A stretch of 64,000 nucleotides of DNA from Emydura subglobosa (lineage: Eukaryota > Chordata > Testudines > Chelidae): positions 19,532,689 to 19,596,688 of the forward strand of contig ML679956.1 in the NCBI GenBank assembly GCA_007922225.1, read 5' to 3'. The notes under the pieces were generated by a model that worked only from the letters and a program-made list of their open reading frames with translations, had not been told where the DNA came from and did not search any database. The position numbers and the translations under genes were made by a program. Shown one piece after another: positions 12,096-23,084 of this stretch (the first letter of the stretch is position 1; each line of letters starts with the position of its first letter).

Positions 12096-12880
12096 CCCAC
12101 CTCTTGACTGATATCAGTTATGGAAAGTTTGAACTCTGTGATGAGGATTGTTGAAAAAGGCACGAGTCATGTAGATAGGAGTCCTGATGGAGATTTGAAA
12201 GTAACTCCAACATAGCAATTGTGAATGTTCTATTTCACACATTCATGGCATGAACTCAGTAACATTTTTTTTTTGTGTGTGGAGGTGCATTAAAAAAAGG
12301 AGAAAAGGAGGGGAAAAACATTTTTTAATTATTCAATCTTTGAATAAAAGTGGATATAAAAAGCTGAACTTAAATAAGTAATAGCTTTGGATTTTTGGAT
12401 GATCTATTACACAGCACAATGTGGAACCTGCCACTTCCTTTGTATTAGAGATATTGGCACCCAGGCAGTTTATTTAAAAAACCCAACAAAACAACAAAAA
12501 CAGCTTTCTCAGATAATTTGATGTGTAGTTTGTTCACTTCAAGCCTGGTCCTGGGAGGTGCTGAGTGCCTTCAAAGGGAAGTCTTTAGAGCAAGCACTGG
12601 GCTATAGATTTCTTTTGGAGAAAATGAAATGACAAAAATCATAACTCTTCTCTGAAGTAATGTGAGGAAATCTGACCATTAACTTCCTTGAGTCCAGTTA
12701 GTAATCAGACAGAACAGCTAACCCAAATGAAAGCAGAAGCTAAGGTAGTTAAGTTCTATAGTCCATTGGTTTTGGGTTATCACACTCTAAACTGTGTGAG
12801 ATAGTGAGGGCAGAGGGCAGTAGGAGAGTGCAGGAAGGGAGGTATGTGAGCCCAAGAATGCTCAGGGCTCTGTTCCCTGC
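12096..12880. other. Unassigned non-coding stretch
   Basis: AT-rich sequence with A/T homopolymers at 12,266-12,310 and 12,475-12,500. No gene or repeat family was recognised. Confidence 0.35.
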
Positions 12881-13425
12881 AGATTAGCTAGGTGCCATTA
12901 GGGGGCAATTAGGGGCAGCTGGGGCCAGTGAAGGATCAGCCAGGAGCCTCATACAAGCCCTCTGCCCCAAACAGTCAGAGCACAAGCAGGAGGAGTGTGC
13001 TGTGCTGTGCTGTGCTGTGCAGTGCAGTGCAGTGCATCGCATCGCATCGCATCGCATCGGAGGGACGTGGATCGGATTGACGTGAAGGGGAGTGGTGAAG
13101 TGAAGGTGGAGGAACAGAACGGAGTGCAGAGGCCGGTGGACAAACGGAGGTATCCGGCTCAAGGAGCAGAAGGAGGGGGAAAAGTAGCCCAGGGGAAGAC
13201 AGTGCAGCTGGGAACACGGTGCCAGCAGCACATAGCTGCCTCTCCTAGGGCCCCTGGGCTGGGACCTGGAGGAGCGGGTGGGCCCGGGTCCCTACCCCCC
13301 TCCTTAGGGAAGATGGGGTGACTGGACACGTCTGGCCCACTAGAGACAGTACAAGCGTGGGACCCACCAGAGGGGAGCTGACGGCTGCCACAACTGATAT
13401 ATCGCTACTCTTTTTGCTACAGCAA
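12881..13425. repeat. GC-rich block, probable retroelement-derived repeat
   Basis: This stands out from its AT-rich surroundings by GC content and clustered CpG. The part 13,240-13,420 ('gcccctgggctgggacctgg', 'gtgggcccgggtccc', 'gtgggacccaccagagggg') resembles a turtle dispersed GC-rich repeat of LTR-retrotransposon type. I cannot name it or find terminal repeats. Overlapping open frames on both strands at 12,884-13,321 come from the microsatellite and GC content and are not genes. Confidence 0.35.
12996..13060. repeat. Compound pentanucleotide microsatellite (TGTGC)5(AGTGC)3(ATCGC)4
   Basis: Thirteen in-phase 5-mers: five TGTGC (12,996-13,020), three AGTGC (13,021-13,035), four ATCGC and a final ATCGG (13,036-13,060). 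The period never slips while the unit changes stepwise. This suggests successive expansion of point-mutated units. Confidence 0.95.
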
Positions 13426-15300
13426 TTGTCTCAGAGCAATGATCACAGTATTGCTTAATGACTGCAAGCATTCATTGTTATTGGACTGGACAAGGGGGCT
13501 TGGCAGAATGACACCAGAGAACATCATATCCCACTCACCCAGAGATTGCTGGTCATATACAAGTCAGAGTTCACTTCTGTGTAGAACTTTTTGTCATCTG
13601 CTTCTATGGAGGTTTCAGCCTTCTAGATGAAAACAACAGTCTCCACATGTAGCTGGCATGGTGAATAATACCTGTTAGGATGCTGAAGACCAAACAAAGC
13701 AGATTACCCGTGCTGTCAAGAGAAGATTCTAAAGTCTCCTATTGACTTTGGAAACTCTTAAATACATACCTTGTTAGTCTAATAAAACTAATTAAATTGA
13801 AATGCTGAATTTACTCTACTCCAATTCACTGATTCATGTTATTCTTAATTTTTAAGGAAGTTGGAAATTTCAGTCAGTTCAGTCAGTGTTTGATCAGTAT
13901 TTAATTAGGAACTGTACTATTTTTATATAGTTTCTCCCAGCTGCCTATGGCCCCTAGAGTCTACCATGGCACCTAGGAATATTCCCAGTAATGCTCCAGC
14001 CAGGTAAGGACAATGATGAGCTATAACTTCACCTCTAAAGTACCTGGGAACTCCTCCTACCCTGAGAGGAATTCCCCAGTGGCCAGATCCACAACCTTTA
14101 TATGGCTCTATTATGCTACAATAACTGGTATGAAAAGGGGCAGAGTGGAATAATGAATGGAAGCCCTGGAGTTCTGTTGTAGTTGAGCTACAATGCAGAC
14201 ATAATTCTCTAGATTTCTCCCCCCTCCCCCCTCCGATTATTTGCTCTAAATTACACTTTTTTTTAGCACTTTAGGGTGGGGATTGTATGTCATTGTGTGT
14301 TTGTACAGTACCTGGGCCACAAAGCCTGATTGGACTCTCTGAACTCTACTGCAATATTATCAATAACCAGTGTGAGTTTATTATTGTGTGATCACTTACA
14401 CAGCTCAAAAAGTCTAATCAGATATTTACTCTCCCTCTACCCCACACAAACAAACAAAAATAACCCACCCCAATTCCTCACCTGGTGAATTTTGTCCTGT
14501 CTCTAATTTTAAAAAAATAAATAAATTCCAGAACCACCTTATTTGTATTAAAAATAAGTTAACTTCCACCCTTTATTTTGTTCACTTTAAACAGATATGT
14601 GATAATTTGACCACTCGCTGTTTAATTCATGCAGAAGGCCAACATTCTAACTTAAATTGAAGAGCTCAAGGATATCCATGTGGTGATTAAAATTTACTAC
14701 TCTTAAAAATTGTTGTTGATCCTGGGCCTGATCAAAACCTGGTTACTGTCAATGGGCTGTGCATCAGGCCCATTATGATGTATTATTCAGGCTGCATAGT
14801 TATCTTAAGCACTGGCTATCTGCCCTCTTATGGCAGTCAAGATCAGCAGAGAGGCTATCAATTCTGGTTTTAAACACTCATGACTGCTCCCAGTGTTCAC
14901 TTCCCTCATAGCCCACCTGAGTCTAATGAGCATCAGACTACAATGTGAGATATTCTTACTTCACAAATGGATAATGATACCGATCACCTTTGTAGAGAGC
15001 TACTGAGAAAAAGCATTGTATAGAATCTAGTTATTATTAGAATAAATATGGAGAAGATCAATAATTTATTTCAAAGTCGGATGAACAGATTTGCTTGAAA
15101 TCAGGGAAAGATACCCTAATGCAATGTATGGCTGTAAATGCATGAAAATCAGGACATTCAATATTATGGCTCCCACAGCAACTGCAACTTGGCCATGCTG
15201 CTCATATGTATTAAAGCATAGAAGTTAATTTCAGCTACAGCGAATCTAAATGATACATAAGAAAGAAGTGATTTGTGGTTGGTATGGAAAATGTTGCCCT
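13426..15300. other. Mostly unassigned non-coding stretch with small repeat pieces
   Basis: No gene. At 14,255-14,340 the phrase 'tttagggtggggattgtatgt..gtttgtacagtacctgggcca' is an L2/CORE-type tail. At 14,721-14,776 'ctgggcctgatcaaaacc..tgcatcaggccca' is a short palindromic MITE-like unit with TGGGCCTGAT / ATCAGGCCCA ends. The rest is AT-rich and unrecognised. Confidence 0.4.
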
Positions 15301-15340
15301 CCCCCCCCCCCTTCTTTTTTTTTTTTTTTTTTTTTTTTTT
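15301..15340. repeat. Poly-C/poly-T tract
   Basis: An uninterrupted C run, then C/T, then a T run of more than 20. The lysine and glycine runs in the minus-strand frames here are artefacts of this tract. Confidence 0.95.
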
Positions 15341-15590
15341 GCATTTAAAATTTCTACCACTGTGTTGCATTGGCATGTTTCCTTGAATGAATACAAAAGT
15401 AATAGAGAAGGGCCTGAGCCACAATTTTGGTTCCAACCAGCCCATAGACTTTGGGTCAGTTTAGATCTGAATCTAGATCCAAACTTTACAAAGCAGACCC
15501 TTCTTAAAAAAAACAAAAACAAACAAACTTTGAACACTTATTCCTCTTCTCTGACTTCTGGTATTTATACCAATGTATCCCATTTTCATC

Positions 15591-15870
15591 TTAGGCTATG
15601 TCTTCACTAGAAACACTGCAATTCTGCTGCTGTAGCGCTCCAGGGCAGGCAGATACTACAATGATGGCAGCAGGTTCTCCAGGTGCTGTAGTTAATCCCT
15701 AAAGGGCAGTAGCTGGGCTGATGGAAGAATTCTGCTGTTGTCTTAGTGCTGTTTACATGGTGGGTAAGGTTGCCTTAACTACATCATCTGTCAAGAGGGT
15801 AGATTTTTTTTGTATGCCCATAAGCAATGTAGCTGAGTCATCCTAACTTTTTAATATAGACCTGTCCCTA
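15591..15870. mobile_element. Harbinger-like MITE ('ggctatgtctacact' family)
   Basis: It starts 'ttaggctatgtcttcacta' (15,591-15,609) and ends 'taatatagacctgtccctag' (15,853-15,871). The ends are imperfect inverted repeats built on GGCTATGTCTACACTA, bounded by TTA on the left and CTA on the right, a degraded 3-bp duplication. PIF/Harbinger elements duplicate a 3-bp TWA target. There is no coding capacity. Confidence 0.6.
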
Positions 15871-16225
15871 GACTTTTCAAGGATGTGTGTGTGTGTGTTG
15901 GGTATAGAGTTGTGCGAAAAATTCTTAGCTCTAGCAAAACACTAAGTTTCTGCTTGTTTGTTTGGTTTTTTCCCCCCAAGCAAAAACAAAACACCGTTTT
16001 AGTTGTTGCCTCAAGTTTTCTTTGAGAATAAAAATGATCATTTTTACACATGAATACACCTGCAGCAGAACTTGGTAGTTTCCCACATATCTAGATGGCT
16101 CTGCTATCTCATGATTTCAGATATACAATACAAACAACATGAATGTGCCTCAGGATTTAAAAAAAGGGAAGACTGTTTATTGCAGTACTGGCTGTTCAAC
16201 ATGGTTGTGGCAAGAAAACCCTGCT
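15871..16225. other. Unassigned stretch with possible copy of the A/T-rich repeat
   Basis: The part 15,905-16,035 ('gagttgtgcgaaaaattctt', 'caagcaaaaacaaaacaccg') resembles the A/T-rich family at 4,416 and 32,785, which also open with 'gagctgtg.ggaaaa'. A short GTGT run lies near 15,884-15,898. No gene. Confidence 0.3.
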
Positions 16226-16227
16226 TC

Positions 16228-16925
16228 TCTCTAGTTTAGATCAATACTTGGATGACACCAAGCTTGGAGGGGTTGCAAGCACTTTGGAGGTCAGGATTAG
16301 AATTCAAAATATCCTTGACAAATTGGAGAGTTGGTCTGAAATAAACAAGATGAAATTCAATAAAGACAAATGCAAAGTACTACACTTAGGAAGGAAAAGT
16401 CTATAACTACAAAATAGGGAATAAATGGCCAAGTGGTAGTGCTGCTGAAAAAGCATCTGAGGGTTACAGTCGATGATACTGAATATGAGTCAATAATGTG
16501 ATGCAGTTGCAAAAAAGGCTAACATAATTCTGGGGTGTATTAATGGGGTGTCATATGTAAGACACTGGAGACAATTGTCCCACTCTACTTGGCACAGCTG
16601 AAGTAGTGTGTCCAATTCTGCATGACCAACTATAGGAAATATGTGGACAAATTGGAGGGAGTCCAGAGGGGACACAAATGAATAAAGATAAGAAAAGAAT
16701 AATGGGCTTAATCTGCAGCAAGGGAGATTTAGGTTACATATTAGGAAAAGTTTTTAATCATGGGGGTACGTAAATTCTGGAATAGGCTTCCAAGGGAGGT
16801 TGTACAATCCCCACCATTGGAGGTTTTTAAAAACAATTTGGACAAACCCCAATCAGGAATGGTCTAGGTATCCTTGGTCTTGTTTCCACACATGCAGTCC
16901 TACATTTCTGTGTTTGTGTTCCTTT
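16228..16925 (+). mobile_element. CR1 LINE 3' half, sense (end of reverse transcriptase and 3' UTR)
   Basis: On the plus strand about 16,250-16,410 reads DDTKLGGVASTLEV, then LDKLESWSEINKMKFNKDKC, then KVLHLGRKSL. This is the end of the CR1 reverse transcriptase (YADDTKL..., 'W...W.M.FN..KCKVLHLG'). After it comes the typical 'gagggttacagtcgatgat', 'gtattaatggggtgt' and 'ccattggaggtttttaaaaa' sequence of the CR1 thumb region and 3' UTR. Frameshifts after the LGRKSL block break the frame, so it is a dead 5'-truncated copy. The last bases near 16,900 have lost the clear CR1 terminus. Confidence 0.85.
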
Positions 16926-17108
16926 GAGACTATACAGAATGTGAAATATGGAATAGATTGTTTTTGAAAGATAGACGGGTGTGGGGGAAGCATTAACTTT
17001 CACTTATGTAAAATGGCATTGAAAAAAATACCTACAGCAAGAGAATGCTATGCTTGCAAAGTCACAGATTCAAATGTTAGGGAATGCCAAAATTAATGTA
17101 GGAGATAT

Positions 17109-17310
17109 AAGGTGAGCGAGGTAATATTTTTGTATTGGACCAACCTTTTGGTGAGGGACAGAAGCTTTTGAGCTACACAAAACTAGATCATCTGTGTAGC
17201 TCAAAAGCTGGTCTCTTTCACCAACAGAAATTGGTCGATGAAATATACTACCTCACTCCCTTGTCTTGTTAATATCCTGGGACTGATATGGCTACAACAA
17301 AACTACATAC
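17109..17310 (+). mobile_element. Penelope-like (PLE) 3' tail in fold-back form, copy 1
   Basis: Two inverted arms, 17,109-17,179 and 17,193-17,262, flank a 13-base loop. Both arms end at the loop in the same palindromic word (GAGCTACACA / TGTGTAGCTC), and they align along about 70 bases with scattered mismatches. The right arm runs on into 'gtcttgttaatatcctggga..gatatggctacaac', which I recognise as the 3' tail of a turtle Penelope-like retroelement. Family members carry a hammerhead-type CUGANGA..GAAA core between the arms. Here the second half of the stem II/GAAA part has decayed to AGCTC-AAAA and the CUGANGA half is lost. I saw no clear target-site duplication. Confidence 0.65.
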
Positions 17311-17384
17311 AAAATTAATGTTGCTCATGCAATCTCAATTCTGCTCCCTTTTGCATATGCATTATGAAACAGTCTTCACTTGCA

Positions 17385-18525
17385 TTCATAGATTAGATGC
17401 ATGGAGTTTAAAGCCAGAAGGGACCATTAGATCATGTAGTCTGACCTGTTATATCACAAGCCCTTACATTTCACTGTTCCCCTTATATAATGATGGAACT
17501 GGGACATGGATGGTCAGAGCAGAGGTAGTCAGTGATCAGGAATCAGAGCCCTGGGTCAGAATCCAAGCAGAGGAGTGAAACAGGAGCAAGACTGGGAACA
17601 AGGGTAGATCAACGCTAGTAGCAGGGTAGGCAGAGGAGAGATCACAGCTGCAGGCATGTGCATTAAGCAGATGAAGCTCAGTTGTTACTGTTGGGCTTAA
17701 GCTCAGGCTTGCTGACTTCCTTGGCCAATCAGGCCCAGTAGTCAATCAGGTGGCCCAGCTGTGCACATAGACTGCCTGGTGACTGGGGGTGCAGCTGACA
17801 TATGGTGCTTGTGTTTGACTAAAGCATAACTTACGTTTGGATTAAGCATATTTTACTGAAGATTTTACTGAAGATTACAGTCTTGATTTGAAGATATCAA
17901 GAGATGGAGAATCCACCACTTCCTTGGTAATTTTTTCGAATGTTTAATAACCCTCATTGTTAAAAAATGATGACTTATTTCTAATTTGAATTTGTCTGGT
18001 TTCAGTTTCCAGCCATTTTTTCTTGTTATGCCTTTTTCCATTAGATTAAAGAGCCCTTTTAGTAGCCAGAATTTTCTCCCTCTGAAGGTACTGTAATCAA
18101 GTCACTTTGCAATCTTCTTTTTGCTAAGCTAAACAGATGGAGCTCATTAAGTTTTTCACTTTAAGGCATTTTCACCTGGCCTCAAGTCATTATTTGTGGT
18201 TCTTTTCTGTTCTATCTCCAGTTTTTCAACATGCTTTTTACAATGTGGACACTAGAACTAGATGCACAGTCTAGTATTGGTTGTGCCATATATACAGAGG
18301 TAAAATCACCTTCCTACTCTTGCTCATTACACCTGTTTATACCCCCTAAAAATCACACTGGGTTTAGTAAATCCCCCTAACACTGCTTTCTGAGATCTGG
18401 CAGTTAGCTAATTCTTCATCTATTTAGCATGTGCTTTTTCAGTATTGTATAGTGCTAAAATTTTAATCAGAATGTTGTGAAGTACTAAATAAAACCCCTT
18501 ACAAAAGTCTAAACATGGTCAAAGT
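17385..18525 (-). mobile_element. CR1 LINE 3' part, antisense, split by an insertion
   Basis: It begins at the CR1 terminus in reverse ('cattcatagattagatgc', 'gccagaagggaccattagat', 'gtagtctgacctgt'). After an interruption it resumes at 17,806 with 'ttgtgtttgactaaagcat', 'gatggagaatccaccact', 'ctaatttgaatttgtctgg', 'tgttatgcctttttcc', 'gctaaacagatggagctc', 'caatgtggacactagaacta' and 'tatacagaggtaaaatcacc'. This order matches the antisense turtle CR1 3' region. A small tandem duplication ('attttactgaag' twice) lies at 17,851-17,876. The copy is non-coding. Confidence 0.85.
17486..17804. mobile_element. LTR-like insertion inside CR1
   Basis: About 320 bp interrupts the CR1 between 'ttcactgttcccc' and 'ttgtgtttgactaaag'. 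It is richer in G/C and in 'caggaatcagagccctggg'-type direct repeats than the CR1, and has 'ggccaatcaggcccag' and 'aggtggcccagctgtgcac' towards its right end. I recognise this as a common turtle repeat, probably a solo LTR, but could not identify terminal TG..CA or a duplication. The open frame 17536-17745 is inside it and is not a gene. Confidence 0.5.
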
Positions 18526-19300
18526 AATTGTGTAGATGTACTAACCAAACTTGTAACTCATCAAAGAATGAAATCAAGTTTAATATTTTTTCCACGGCTC
18601 CTTTGTCTCATTTAGTTTTGGGGGAGAAAGTAACTTCCCCCTCCAAAATTACTAAAAATGTATACTCCAGAAAAACAAGAAATGGCAGGCTACAGCTTAA
18701 TAGCTTTAATGTCAGCTCATGGAAAAGACCACTGATATTTTAATAACTTGCAGTTCTTACTATTCTCTTGGGAATACCAAAATTAATCATGAGCTAAAGA
18801 CCCATTGTTATATTGATAAAGGTAAAAAAGAAGAAAAAATAAAACCAAAACAGAGACAAGCAGTAAACAATAGTTACTTCAACTACAGCGTTTTCTGCAC
18901 ATCTCTCAAGGGAGAACTTTCAATCGAGATTATGCTCTGAGTGGTCTGCTCTCATGGGATGTTCTTCTGTAGGTAAACTGAGAGCAAAGCATATAATTCC
19001 TCAGTATATATGAAGTCCTATCTTAGTGTATCATAGATAAGTAAACTGTTTATAGAAAGGCAATGGAATTTCTTTTAAGTGTCACCGAGTCCTGTTTTCT
19101 TTATAACTGATTGCCTAAACAGTTTATGAATGGGCAGGGTAAGTGATTTTTACCTTATTCCTGTGAAATTGAAGAAAATATTTTAATCTATTACTTAAAA
19201 GTAACCATTCAATAGTTACTCATAAAATAACAATATTTCTTTTTAAACCCAACAACTCATTTTAAGGAGTAGTCTTGTAATAGGCAAATTAATGAAAACT
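18526..19300. other. Unassigned AT-rich stretch
   Basis: No gene, microsatellite or repeat family was recognised. Overlapping short plus-strand open frames are typical of AT-rich chance ORFs. Confidence 0.35.
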
Positions 19301-19301
19301 G

Positions 19302-19560
19302 AGCCCTGGTCTACACTTACCTGGAGATTTGGCAGCAGTCAAAGGGAGTTACGCAAGTTACGCAGAGTAGCTTGCGTAACTCCCATCAACTGCTGTATTT
19401 CCATTCTATGCGGTGTCATCACTGCACTGCGCCACTTAAGGAGGTGGTTTTACTACATCGGCTTCCTGATCAATTGTGCAGGTCTACACTGACTGCTCAA
19501 ACGATCCAGAAAGATCGATTTGACGGCGGCGACTTCTATTTCTCTCTGTTTAGTAAGGTT
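19302..19560 (+). mobile_element. Harbinger-like MITE, truncated copy
   Basis: It begins 'agccctggtctacacttacctgg' (quoted by its core GGTCTACACTTACCTGG, 19,308-19,324) and follows the same order as the full copy at 49,820-50,111: 'gggagttacgca', 'cagagtagcttg', 'actgcgc', 'gtggttttact', 'gatc', 'aggtctacactga', 'cgatccagaaagat'. The right terminal repeat ('agtatagacatggcc') is missing, so the 3' end is lost. Confidence 0.75.
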
Positions 19561-21130
19561 ACCTTATGTCTTCTGTCCACGAGTACACAGTCTTCTGGTG
19601 TTTAGCAGAAGAAGTGTTAATACCTTAATCACAGTTGTGTTTTCATATTCCCTTAAAATAATTTCAAGAATAAATGTAAATCTAATCTTTTGGCAAGGGT
19701 TTACAAACCCTATCTCCCCAAAGATGTTGGGGTTTCCATGATGTTATTTTGCAGAAGCAATGCTGGTCTGAAAGGTTGCTTCTTCTTGATGCTGTGTGGT
19801 GGTTTCCTTGCTCTCTGTTCTTAGTGGTCTTGCTGCTGCTGCTAATTGCTTAGCTGAGACAAGAGAAACAGGCAAAGCTGAGAAGAGCATGCTTAAGAGA
19901 GCAAGTGTCTCAGTTCAGAGAAATTTATATTCATCTCTTTCCATAATCTCTCAGAAGATGGAAGAGGGATCTCTTTCATGGGTTTGGCTGGATTAAAATA
20001 TTTGCTGCTGTTGCCTTTCACTGTCTCAGCACCTTGGGGTGGGTCTTGCTAGCATCTTCAGCTCACAAATATGCAATTTGCTAGCACATAATAACAAGGC
20101 TATGCTTGAACTTTATGGTTCTATTGCTTTTGTCTGTGTGTCAGGAAATTCTCAGAACATATTTAAAGTTAGAGTTTTAGCTCTTTTTCTTTGATTCAGT
20201 TCACGTGAGATAGAACTAAAGGGCAATCAGGGTTTAATTAGGAGTTAAAGTTCTGTACAAATGCTTCTGCTTTCTACATTAAAGACCAACCACCGCAGCC
20301 CTTCCCACCCTCTGCTTCTATCCCCCTCACGTCTCTACATTTCGTTTAGGCTGTTCTCTCTTTCCTTGCTGCCTGGGAGCCTGCAAAGGGGTAGGGAGCA
20401 CCAAGAGCAGAAGAAAGACTGTCTCCTTACTCTCAGTTCTTGTGTCTGGAACCACGGTAGCCCCTGGCATTGTAAAGGAGCAATTGCAGGGAAAGTTCCA
20501 CTCAGCCCTTGGAATCCCAACTTGAGCATGATCAGTACAGACAGAATCTTTTTGGAGAATTTAGCTGCCAAAGTCAAGCCTTTACTGAATATATATGAAC
20601 TGAGATTTTTCAGAGGCTCAAAATTTGGCCAAAATTGGGTGACTTTTCCTGGGGACAGCAAAAGGAACAGACCTGCTGCCAGGGCATCTCTTTCCCTGCT
20701 AAATTTGAAATCCCTTTTGCCAAGCATGAAGGTGTTAGAGCTTCTCAACACAAGAATGTCTTTAACAAGGGCAAAACGTCTTTTCATATGATCTCATTCT
20801 TGGAAATGGCTGAACTGTTTTAGCTGGTACTTTAAACAAAACAATAACAAGAAAAATAAAAAATAGGCAGATATCTGGCATGGAAAATTTGAGCCAATAC
20901 AGTTAGTTTGGCAAAGGTAGAGGCAACAGATAGCAGTATTTTTTATGGAAAGTGTGAGATAGTACCACCCACAGTTAATATTATCAGCTCCACCTAAAAT
21001 GCTACTGAAATATGGTAAAACAGAAAAATGTGACTCCATGCAACTGCAAAGAAATAGACAAAGGGATGTTCAATGGAAAAAGAATTAGAAGAGAACTAGC
21101 TTCTCTCTCTTTTTTCTATATCATGTTCTT
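19561..21130. other. Unassigned stretch with opposed open frames
   Basis: The longest open frame of the window (20261-20791, plus, 176 codons) overlaps a 150-codon frame on the other strand (20787-20335). Neither has a domain, transmembrane segment or ATG context that supports a gene. The part 20,590-20,820 ('ttttcagaggctcaaaattt', 'ggccaaaattgggtgac') looks like a dispersed ancient repeat, which I cannot name. Confidence 0.35.
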
Positions 21131-21275
21131 CATTGTAATATCTGAGCACGTTCTCTTAGAACATTAAGCAATATGACTAACATTTGTCATCTGTTTTTTC
21201 TCTTATCCTCTCCCCAAGTATGCATAGTGGAATGTTTTTTTTGCTTTTTGCCCCCTTCCGTTTGTAATGCAATTT
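21131..21275. repeat. Dispersed repeat, second copy
   Basis: It shares the order 'acattaagcaatatgactaa', 'catttgtcatctgtttttt', 'ttatcctctcccc', 'gcatagt' and a T-rich 'cttccgtttgtaatg' block with 2,470-2,600. Only the left part of the 2.4-kb copy is represented. Confidence 0.5.
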
Positions 21276-21514
21276 TGGGAATGTATTGTGGGGGATTAAC
21301 ACGAACTACCACATTAAAAACAAATCATGTAAATATTCTTTTGTAGGAGTGTTGTATAAAGAAGTTTTGGGCTAATGCCTGACTTCATATAAAACATAAT
21401 GGGTTCATATATTCAGCTGGCGTAAGTCAGTATAGCTGCATTGAAGTCAAAGACTTCTTCTCTGCAGCCTTCTTAGACATGACCCATGTCTCCATTTCTA
21501 ATTATCATTATTTA

Positions 21515-21790
21515 TTAGTCATTTGTAGTACAGTAGCACCTTGGATGTCCAAATGTTGGGCTATGTAGTGCTAGAAACTGTAAAAATACCTGGGGAGACA
21601 GTCTGTGCCACAAGTTGCTTAAAACCTAGACAGAAAAAAATTGGGAGAAAGGAAGGAACAGAGAGAGTCTGTGACTTGCCCAACCTGAGAAAGGAAAACT
21701 GTGGCGGAGCTCAGAACTGAACCCCTATCTCCTGGTCTCCATCCACTGTTTCAACCCCAAGAGCCTGCCTCTCTCAATTTTTTTTCAACT
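21515..21790. mobile_element. L2/MIR-type tail followed by antisense MIR-like SINE
   Basis: At 21,525-21,600 'agtacagtagcaccttggat..ggctatgtagtgctagaaactgt' is the widespread tetrapod tail also found at 39,835-39,925 ('gtattacagtatcactgg..tgctagacactgtac'). From 21,655 'acagagagagtctgtgact', 'tgcccaacctgag' and 'ggagctcagaactgaacccc' is the antisense MIR core order. Confidence 0.6.
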
Positions 21791-23025
21791 CCCATGTATT
21801 CGATGTCACTTTCACCGTTGCAGAATCTGCAGTTGCGGCGCCTCTGCCAACCATGTCTGTCATGGTCAATGATCCCAGGATTTTGGAATCTGGAGATCTG
21901 AGACAGTCCCAAAATGTCTGTGAATTAGACCAAAACCCTGAAGTTTGGCAGATCTAACTATGACTCAGGATGAGCTATTTGTTTCTCCTGATTAGCACAG
22001 TTGACATTTCTTCCAGCCCTGCTTGTGAGAATGGATCTCTCACGTTAATACACTAAATGCAGATGGAGAAGGAGGCACCCAGATAACATCTGTGTCACTA
22101 ATGCTTGGTATTCAATGTAAGTAACAGCTCATAGGCAACTATTTTTTCCCCAGCATTTAGCATTTACCCTAAACTATTTACTGTTTCAGAATAGCAAGGA
22201 ACAAGACAGAAAGAATGAAACAAGATTAAAAGAATTAAAATCTGAAAGGAAGGAACGGAGTGATTAAGAGGAGAAACAATATTGAAGCTGAGGTTCAATG
22301 TGATGTTTTGCAATGACCATCCCTTACTTTATTATATCTACCCCATCCCGTACACTGCTCCTCAGGCCCAAAGCTAGAAGCAGCATATGATAAATCCCTC
22401 AGCTTGCTTCTTCCCACTCTGAACGCCGTTAACAAACAGTGTCTTGTTAACAGTAACAAATAACATACTTCAGGATAGCAATTTTGATTATATTGATCTG
22501 TTGGGAATGGTGTCAGTGTTAAATGTTGCTAACAGTATGAGTCATGGCCAGGCTTAACACTGCAACTTCATGCTGACCTTTTCTGCACCTATTTTTTCTT
22601 CTTCTGAAAGCTCTTTAGCTTTTATAGAGAGAACAATACATGTATCTTGCTTTTATATTTAGATAAGCTCCATTCATGTAACATGGGGCTGGATCCTCAC
22701 TTATAGTATAGCCCCAATCCACTGATAGACAATTTTGACATGAACTCACTTGAAATTCTCATGATCAATTTGGAGGTGATTGACAAATAGAAAACAAATC
22801 AAAATTAATGGAGTAAATTTACTCCGAGTTATTTCCTTAGTTCAATCCTTCTACTTGAAAGTGGGGACAAAGGTATTGATTATTGCTAATTATACTTGTA
22901 TTGAAAATTTATCCTGAAAAAAATGTTTTGATTTCAATAATATAGCCCCATCCTATGCTAAAGTCTATGCACAAAAATGACTATGAATTTATAAAGCAAG
23001 TCAGGAGGATACAAAATAAAAATAC
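21791..23025. other. Unassigned AT-rich stretch
   Basis: No gene. A short piece at 22,684-22,735 ('gggctggatcctcac..tatagccccaatccac') resembles the short palindromic MITE-like units. The rest was not recognised. Confidence 0.35.
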
Positions 23026-23028
23026 TAA

Positions 23029-23075
23029 GGCCTGGTCTACACTTACCTGGAAATTCAAATTGCACTGTGGCAAGA
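23029..23075 (+). mobile_element. Harbinger-like MITE, terminal fragment
   Basis: GGCCTGGTCTACACTTACCTGG preceded by TAA (23,026-23,028) matches the left terminus of the copies at 19,302 and 49,820. Only about 45 bp remain before the antisense CR1 begins. Confidence 0.6.
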
Positions 23076-23084
23076 CCAAGTAAA

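Noticed and set aside
12884..13321. Four overlapping open frames on both strands with Cys/Ala/Ser-rich repeats
   Set aside because: They translate the pentanucleotide microsatellite and GC-rich flank.
15164..15610. Open frames with poly-Lys or poly-Phe
   Set aside because: They are made by the poly-C/poly-T tract at 15,301-15,340.
20261..20791. Longest open frame (176 codons), opposed to a 150-codon frame on the other strand
   Set aside because: Both strands are open at once, no domain or signal is seen, and part of it resembles a dispersed repeat.
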